From positions 1 through 25,000 of the forward strand of contig VIGQ01000677.1 of NCBI GenBank assembly GCA_009663005.1: DNA of 25,000 bases. Direction: 5' to 3'. The notes beneath the pieces are model-generated. The model was not told where the DNA came from, made no database searches, and was given only the letters and a program-made list of their open reading frames with translations. The position numbers were made by a program, and so were the translations under genes. Positions 19,576 through 25,000 of the stretch are shown piece after piece. Positions within the stretch are counted from its first letter, which is position 1. The number at the start of each line of letters is the position of its first letter. This DNA comes from Actinidia chinensis (lineage: Eukaryota > Streptophyta > Magnoliopsida > Ericales > Actinidiaceae).

Positions 19576-20230
19576 CTTTTGGTCACCAAAATGATAAGTT
19601 TGCCTAACTGTGTTATTTTTGCCAAATTCATCTTGTGATCTGATCGCCAATTTTTATGTAATTATGGTATTTTATTAAAAATTACCAATTTTTCCATCTC
19701 GATTGTTTTCATTTCCTGTATTAAAGTCGTCAAAATAGTTTGTTGCCAATTCTAAAATGGGATGTCGTAGCCTCTCCATTTGGTCAGCTATCGCCAAAAG
19801 AGGATGTCGCATAAAACAATTTGTAGTTATCGCCAAAATCAAGGATTGTTGTCTCACTGGATTGATTAATATCGCTACCTAGTTTTTTTTTGTTACGCCA
19901 ATAAGATGCAAAAATGATTGGGAGTTACATCCTATTAATTAATTTACCAAGGATCGTGCTGTCCAGCAAACGCCATCTCGTTGATCTTCTTATTGCCATT
20001 GTGAGGTTTAATTGTTTGGCCTGTTAAGGAACTCGAATATGATGATTCTCCTAACAGTTTTAATCGCAATTTTCACGTAATAAATGATATCGCCAAGATT
20101 CATCTCACCAGATTCAATGTATGCAAATAGCCTTGATGTAAAACAAAGGCATTGATATTAAGGAAAGAGAGACAATTCGCAAAAAAAAGAAAAAAATCTA
20201 CATAGAGATGCCAACTGGGGAAAATGTTGT
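19576..20230 (+). repeat. Tat-2 spacer with recurring TCGCCAA motifs
   Basis: Non-coding and AT-rich between integrase and the antisense ORF. ATCGCCAA or close forms occur near 19645, 19743, 19790, 19829, 19872, 19894, 19969, 19993, 20063 and 20089, with irregular 22-98 bp spacing. Tat-1 has the equivalent motif-rich spacer at 5655-6115. The region between integrase and 3' LTR is known to hold tandem repeats in Tat/Retand elements. Confidence 0.55.
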
Positions 20231-22330
20231 CATCTAGCTCGCCTTTCTCCTCCCTTCATCTTATCTCAACACATAACTGTGTAAATTTGGAGGTTATTGC
20301 GAGTCGAGCTCAAGATGGAGAGGCCTGATTTGCTTTGCACAAATCGAAGCCCTTGTCGAAGTACTTGGAAGCTGCCTATTCCACAGCCTCCTAGAAGTCA
20401 TCGAAAGATTTGTACTTTTCAACAGCTGCCTCCTAGTCATGGCCTCCTTCTCACTCAGTTTGCAACCTCTTTTTTAGCCTCTCTAAGTGCGACGTGGTCC
20501 TCCTTCATTTCTACAACTCTCAGTGATGTGCTAGTTTCTCGGCCGTCAATCTTGGTTATCTGACCTTTTCAGCTCCTTATCCACGTTTTTGGCCCAAAAC
20601 CATCTCGCATTGGAATGGATCTGGTGTTAGCATGTTAAACCATTGTTGCATCTCTCACTCCCTATTGCGGCTAGCTAGAGAGGATCCAATCACACCGCAA
20701 TGCAAAAACCACTTATCAGAACAACGAACATCATAAGTTGAATCAATTTAAAAAAGACCTCTGATTACCTAACGACAATTGAAAGAACTTCGTGATTGCC
20801 CAATCGATGTCCACCTGTCCATCTCTTCATGATCGGCGGGCAAGACCAGCCCTTCGAGGTAGCTTTCCATCACCCCAGATCTCTAGGAGGGAGGCATTGG
20901 GCCCCAAATCTAACCCGGGGTTAGCTTAGATCTCCATCCCTAGGGACTGCAGCACATGCTGCCACCTTATTCTTCGTTCGGCTTGATGTCGGCTTGGACT
21001 AGTATGCATCCTTTTTCTTCTTCTCTAGAGTCATCCTCTTCTTCTTTTTTTCCTTTGGCGTTTGCTGCCAGTTTCCCTTTTTAACAGCGAGATGTCGAAC
21101 ATCTCATCTTGAAGGCATGTCTTGCCAATGACTACCCCTTTGGCCACCGAGGTCATCCTTTGCCATTAGGTTGATCTTTTTCATGTCATCTTTTTTTGAC
21201 ATAGAGCAAAGCGTGCCAAATTCAATGAGATGAAATACTTAAGAGGAAGGAAACAGTACTTAATCCGATCTAAGCTCGGGTGGCAGCCCTGGATTTAACC
21301 AAGCTTTCGAGCTCAAGCACTTGGTTTCCAACCAGAAAGGGTGCCTATTGTTTCCCTTATGAGCCTTAATAGTTTTAGATCCAAGGAAGAAGAGGAAAAA
21401 TTTGCCTTATACTCTTCCTAATAGTTCCTATTATTCCCCGAGTCATCTCGGAATGGTTACGTGAGGGGATCCACCTCAGAAAATACGGTACACCCTCATC
21501 ACCCACAATGTGAGCTGGCATTACCTGTTGTTTTCTCCTCAGCGTTATCTCGTTCTAACCCATTTTTCAGAGTCCTAGGACAAAACGTCTAATGAAGGCC
21601 TTCAAACAAAGGATACCTTGATTGGGTAGTGCTATCCTTTCTCTATAGTGCCCAGATCGTATCGAACTTTTCTTGTTCAGTTCGTTCAGAGCAGGCAACA
21701 CGTTGAAAATGAAGGACATTTTTAGATAAATAAGGAAAACTTCAAAAAATAAAGGATAATTCATTGAACAAAGACTGACATGGGGTGTTCCACAATCTCA
21801 GGACCCTTGGAACCCTAGGATTCTAGAATAGTCCTTAGACGAACTCCTAGTTGTCCCCTGAGATGAAGAAAAATTTCTTCTTTCACCCCTTGACACTGTT
21901 AGGGTAACCTAGCAAAGTGTCCTCGGCCTTACCTTGAAGTAGAGCCATCCAAAGTCTGGATTGGGATTATAAAAAAAGGCAAAATAGGTTCTTAAATTCA
22001 TTAAGAGAACTGGCGAACTTATGAAATCGCTCCAGCACCACCGTGCTGACGATACTTCGCCACATGTAGAGGCAAGCTGGGCGGGGCAAATGTTTTAGTA
22101 GTGTATATCCCTTAATAGTGGGGTTTATGGAAGACGAAGACTGGCTTGGAGGCGGCTTCAATAAAAGGGCTACCACCTCGCCAAGGCGAGTAGACGCAAT
22201 GGTCTCATCTGCCTCGGGAAGCCTAATTTGAATCTCAGATGGGAAGGAGCATGACTCTCTAAGGTGATCCAGCTCGCCCTGAGTCATGACATTCATCTCC
22301 CTCTTAGGCTAGGAATGAATGTCTACTGAG
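20230..22330 (-). pseudogene. Antisense accessory ORF of Tat-2, 'putative gypsy type transposon' (Transposase_28-like) protein, decayed
   Basis: The minus frame 22296-21967 begins MNVMTQGELDHLRESCSFPS and contains IQIRLPEADETIASTRLGEV, YMWRSIVSTVV and FHKFASSLNEFKNLFCLF. In a shifted frame, 21975-21865 adds WMALLQ, TLLGYPNSVKG-KKKFFFIS and GDN. This is the family signature (N-FR-L--L, WLYFK, GYPN--KGWK-KFF). The second half is Lys-rich near 21000-21080 (KKKKRMTLEKKK-type) and near the end shows coiled-coil-like EMKEDHVALREAKKEVAN (20560-20460) and FDLCKANQAS. It aligns in order with the plus-strand copy at 3351-5590. Function is unknown; it is transcribed opposite to gag-pol if at all. Confidence 0.78.
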
Positions 22331-22884
22331 GGACTTCGCTTCATTGTCATAAAAATCCTTTCTAGGAGAGGAAGGGAGTTGGGTAACTCGGTAGTCATGT
22401 ACGATCATTCTCCTAAATGATCTGAGATTAAGGATGGAGCCTTTGCGAAGTCTACTACCTATACATTTCCAAACATAAACTAAGGTCTAACTAAGACTGG
22501 GTGATCAACACTTACTGAATGATTTGAACAAAGGCGAGATGACCAGGGCGAGGTGAACGTTGGAGCAAGAGCAACAGTTCGATAGAAAAAGCAACAGAAG
22601 AGCACAAGTTATGGGAAAGCCCCGTATTATAGAGAGAACCAAGGGCCGGGATTTATTTGCATCAACGGACAGGATCACGCGATGCTTTGAATATCGAGGT
22701 CAGAGCCATCATTTGTAGCTGAAGGTCACTCCGTCATTAAGTGCTCCTACACATGTTAACTTGGCGAGGGAGTGCCATCATTACATGCTTACCGTCCATC
22801 AAAACGACAAAAACACCGTTTGATTTGTGTATTAACTCGATGATACCAAGTGTTTTACCTCGGCACCTCGCGTAGGGCAACTGA
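22331..22884. other. Region between antisense ORF start and 3' LTR of Tat-2
   Basis: No protein is recognisable on either strand. It would serve as both 5' leader/promoter of the antisense ORF and 3' untranslated region of the Tat-2 genomic RNA. I see no convincing polypurine tract just before 22885; the nearest purine-rich runs are at about 22560-22615. Confidence 0.45.
22624..22632 (-). promoter_or_regulatory. Candidate TATA box for the antisense accessory ORF
   Basis: The minus strand reads TCTCTATAATACGGGG, in a locally GC-richer setting about 330 bp upstream of the antisense ORF's ATG at 22296. It is the clearest TATA-like element in the interval. There is no expression evidence and AT-rich DNA gives such matches by chance. 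Confidence 0.3.
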
Positions 22885-23209
22885 TGAAGGGTAAAATCTT
22901 CACCTGCTGATGTAAGCACGTCACCAAGTTCACCTACAAAAATAAGCACATTGCTATGATCATGCCGCCTTACCTAATGTGATCAATCATTAAGCTCAGA
23001 TTTCTTAAAATGCCATCCACATACTCCATGTGATTTTACCTTGTCAATCTCATGTTGCCACATCCATCTCACCAGTCACTCTGTAGATGAGATGACCCTT
23101 GAGACCAATCTCATAGACTCCTACATTCACGATACTCTCTCTTCTTCTTGGTCATTTTGTAACTCTCGGAGTCAATTCTTGAGATGCTTGTTAGACGTGG
23201 ACTTATACA
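22885..23209 (+). repeat. 3' LTR of Tat-2
   Basis: It starts TGAAGGGTAAAATCTTCACC and ends near GGACTTATACA. It aligns with the 5' LTR at 13718-14154 in block order, with one large gap (about 110 bp missing near 23120-23150). The start could also be three bases earlier (TGATGAAGGG). The divergence between the two LTRs indicates an old insertion. Confidence 0.68.
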
Positions 23210-23286
23210 TTCTATGAGATTTTTTCAACGGCAAATCAACGGCGCATCTTCCATTCCATTCCGAGCTTCAGATGAAAACATTCACA
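23210..23286. other. Short unassigned link between Tat-2 and repeat copy B
   Basis: 77 bp that match neither the Tat-2 LTR nor copy A clearly. They contain AACGGCGCATCTT, weakly like a Tat primer site, judged as chance. Confidence 0.4.
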
Positions 23287-24036
23287 ATTCCCGACAACGG
23301 TCCTCGATAACCGTTCGCCACGCTCCGCATCACATTTATGGCTCCAAATCTTCTTCTTTATCAATATTTATCTGCAATGGGCTCGAACATGGACTTTAGT
23401 AAGAAACACAGATAAAAAAGACATAATAACCTAATCTAGAGCTAACTTAGGTCGGTTTAACGATGCCCAAACTACAATTATGCAATCCAATCACACACCC
23501 CAACTAAACTTTTGTCAAATCCCTGTGTAAAAAACGAAGAAAAAATAAAAACATAATCTCTCCTTTCGTAAGAATCCCGAATGCATTTAGCGTATGCATC
23601 AGGCTTTAAACCCCTAGGTTACCCTAGTGGATGACGAGTGGTGTCTCGTGAGGGTTTTCAGTGATGATACCCATAAACATTACATTATGCAATGTATCAA
23701 AAATAGTTTTTAACACACTAGTTTTCAGATTTTTCATATTAGCAATGCAAATATTCAAATCAACCGAATCATGCCATACAATCTACTAAACCATCACAAC
23801 TGCAATATTTAGAGATTCCAAGTGTCACAGTGGACTTGGTATTTTCCAAAGTTCAACTATTATGCATCCTATATCAAACCCTACATCTTGATTCAAACTG
23901 ACAAGTCATCCACTCTCAATAATAGAACACACAGGTTTCTTTCAAGGAATTACTCGTTATAATGAGTAAGCGTAACAGTAATGCAATTAGAGCAATCTTG
24001 ATTTTAAAAATCACAAAAGTTATAAAGTGTATCAAC
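23287..24036. repeat. Repeat copy B: segments X (23287-23500) and Y (23505-24036) in the same orientation
   Basis: X matches 17704-17931 directly; Y matches 18415-17932 on the opposite strand. On the minus strand near 23303-23289 it reads GGACCGTTGTCGGGAATT, resembling a tRNA-Asp primer site (TGGCGCCGTTGCCGGGGA) with substitutions. If so, Y and the rest to the right would be LTR and X the LTR end or leader of a minus-strand element. No coding sequence is seen. Lineage uncertain, possibly Athila-like given the Asp-type primer site. Confidence 0.65.
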
Positions 24037-25000
24037 TTGGCTCCCAATTTACATATGCTTTTCATTTTATCTTCCCCCTTCTCCTCATTTTGTTCTCACT
24101 TCTTCCGAAAATCATTTTATTCTTTTCCCCTAGATTCAAGATAACGTCATAATCAATGCGCAAAAAAAAAAAAATTCTTCAAGATCTTTTAATGCCAATT
24201 ACCGAAAGAATGACAAAAGAAAAGCATATGTAAATGGCCTCAATATGAACGACCTCCGGAATGGTGTTGAGTATGTAAAAGTGTCAAGTTCAACTTATTC
24301 GCCTTAACCTGTAAACCAAATTCAAACATATTTGAAGGCTAATCAAAAAATGAAGTTCAACAAATTTCCTTGAGTAAATGCAAAAATCTCTCAGAAAAAT
24401 GATGAATAGCTCTAAAGCTCACAAGGTATAAAATCTCCCTTTACTGTATGTCGTCATGTAGATTTAAGAACAATTTCACTTTCGAAAACAAAATTCGTGT
24501 CAGTGTAGTTTTCCCCTCCTTTCTTTCTTGTATATATTGCAATAGATAGTAAAGTATCATCACGCAAGCAAGACTGAATTGACATGTTAATCCGCTTAAC
24601 ATCATAATATGCAAAGTCCTAATTGCTTCAACGATCTTTGAAAATAAAACAAAATGATTCAGTTATGTCCTAACACTAAGAAATCTCAACACATCCACAA
24701 TATACGAAAGATCAGATTATAACATAAAATGTGAAGAGCCACAATTTAATTGTAAAGAACCAGAAAATAAACCTGCTTCGGATGACATGGAATGGAAAGC
24801 TAACCTATTTTCATCAAATTTGTAATCATGGCAGAATAACTTCTGCACTAAATTGTTCACATAAGATAAAAACAGCATTTAAAAACCAAACAACAATCTC
24901 AAATTAAAGCATCCAAAACATGTCCAAATATCATCCCAAACATAACAAATAAAAACATAACATTAAAACCAAAAAATGTTTTAGATCGAAACACATGCGA
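24037..25000. other. Unassigned AT-rich DNA at the right edge
   Basis: No coding, LTR or RNA gene signal recognised. A pyrimidine-rich tract lies at 24058-24130 and an A-run at 24161-24173. It may be the continuation of the element that contains copy B, but there is no second copy here to test this. Confidence 0.45.

Larger units (their letters stand above)
13718..23209 (+). mobile_element. Tat-lineage Ty3/gypsy retrotransposon (Tat-2), nearly complete, about 9.5 kb, decayed
   Basis: The order is 5' LTR, PBS, gag, protease, RT, RNase H, integrase, spacer, antisense accessory ORF, 3' LTR. RT before integrase marks Ty3/gypsy; the motif content and the antisense ORF mark the Tat lineage. A 0.7 kb repeat (17689-18420) is inserted at the RNase H/integrase junction. 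All genes are broken, the protease active site is mutated and the two LTRs have diverged strongly, so this is an old copy. No clear 5-bp target duplication remains: flanks are ATTCA on the left and TTCTA on the right. Confidence 0.82.

Noticed and set aside
22737..22949. 70-codon minus-strand ORF over the 3' LTR edge
   Set aside because: It spans the boundary of the 3' LTR and has no match to the 5' LTR equivalent; chance frame.
13718..23209. Target-site duplication for Tat-2 (ATTCA on the left against ATTCT/TTCTA on the right)
   Set aside because: The match is imperfect and needs a shift of the LTR end by one base, so it is not reported as a feature.
23250..23270. AACGGCGCATCTT as a second Tat primer site, implying a tandem Tat element
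   Set aside because: No gag or protease follows and repeat copy B begins at once; the match to the primer site is poor.

Overview
This window looks like repeat-rich intergenic DNA from a eudicot plant nuclear genome. It is AT-rich and holds no intact long reading frame. Almost everything recognisable is decayed LTR retrotransposon: plant-type primer binding sites, Ty1/copia and Ty3/gypsy gag-pol fragments full of stops and frameshifts, and long LTRs with TATA boxes. I found no convincing intact host gene, tRNA, rRNA or CRISPR array. Species cannot be told from what I can see.

Layout. (1) 1-3265: the 5' end of a minus-strand Ty3/gypsy chromovirus, Tekay/Del-like. It has a 2.29 kb LTR (976-3265) with matching inverted termini, a tRNA-iMet primer site, the first 52 codons of a gag-like ORF, and a remarkable array of GTGTCGACAC palindromes. 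The body runs off the left edge. (2) 3351-about 7030: the 3' part of a minus-oriented Tat-lineage Ty3/gypsy element (Tat-1). Its integrase fragment lies on the minus strand and an antisense accessory ORF of the 'putative gypsy type transposon' family lies on the plus strand. (3) About 7078-12606: a minus-strand Ty1/copia element with LTR, PBS, long leader, gag, protease, integrase and the start of RT. Its RT breaks off and is followed directly by the Tat-1 integrase. (4) 12607-13717: a small GC-rich proline-rich ORF fragment touching the copia LTR, then unassigned AT-rich DNA. (5) 13718-23209: a nearly full-length plus-strand Tat-lineage element (Tat-2) with two diverged LTRs, PBS, gag, protease, RT, RNase H, integrase, a motif-rich spacer and a second antisense accessory ORF on the minus strand. 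A 0.7 kb repeat (copy A) interrupts its RNase H/integrase junction. (6) 23287-about 24036: a second copy (B) of that repeat, in which part of the sequence has the opposite relative orientation. (7) 24037-25000: unassigned AT-rich DNA.

How the parts fit. Each retroelement gag-pol would have supplied particle protein, protease, reverse transcriptase/RNase H and integrase for its own copying, but every copy here is dead. The Tat-1 and Tat-2 antisense ORFs are related to each other and sit in the same place (between integrase and 3' LTR, opposite strand to pol), so the antisense gene is a lineage feature and not chance. I see no wholly new system. The items most worth a second look are the antisense ORF with its possible own promoter, the X/inverted-Y rearrangement between repeat copies A and B, the perfect 103-bp duplication of palindromes in the Tekay-like LTR, and the copia-to-Tat junction.
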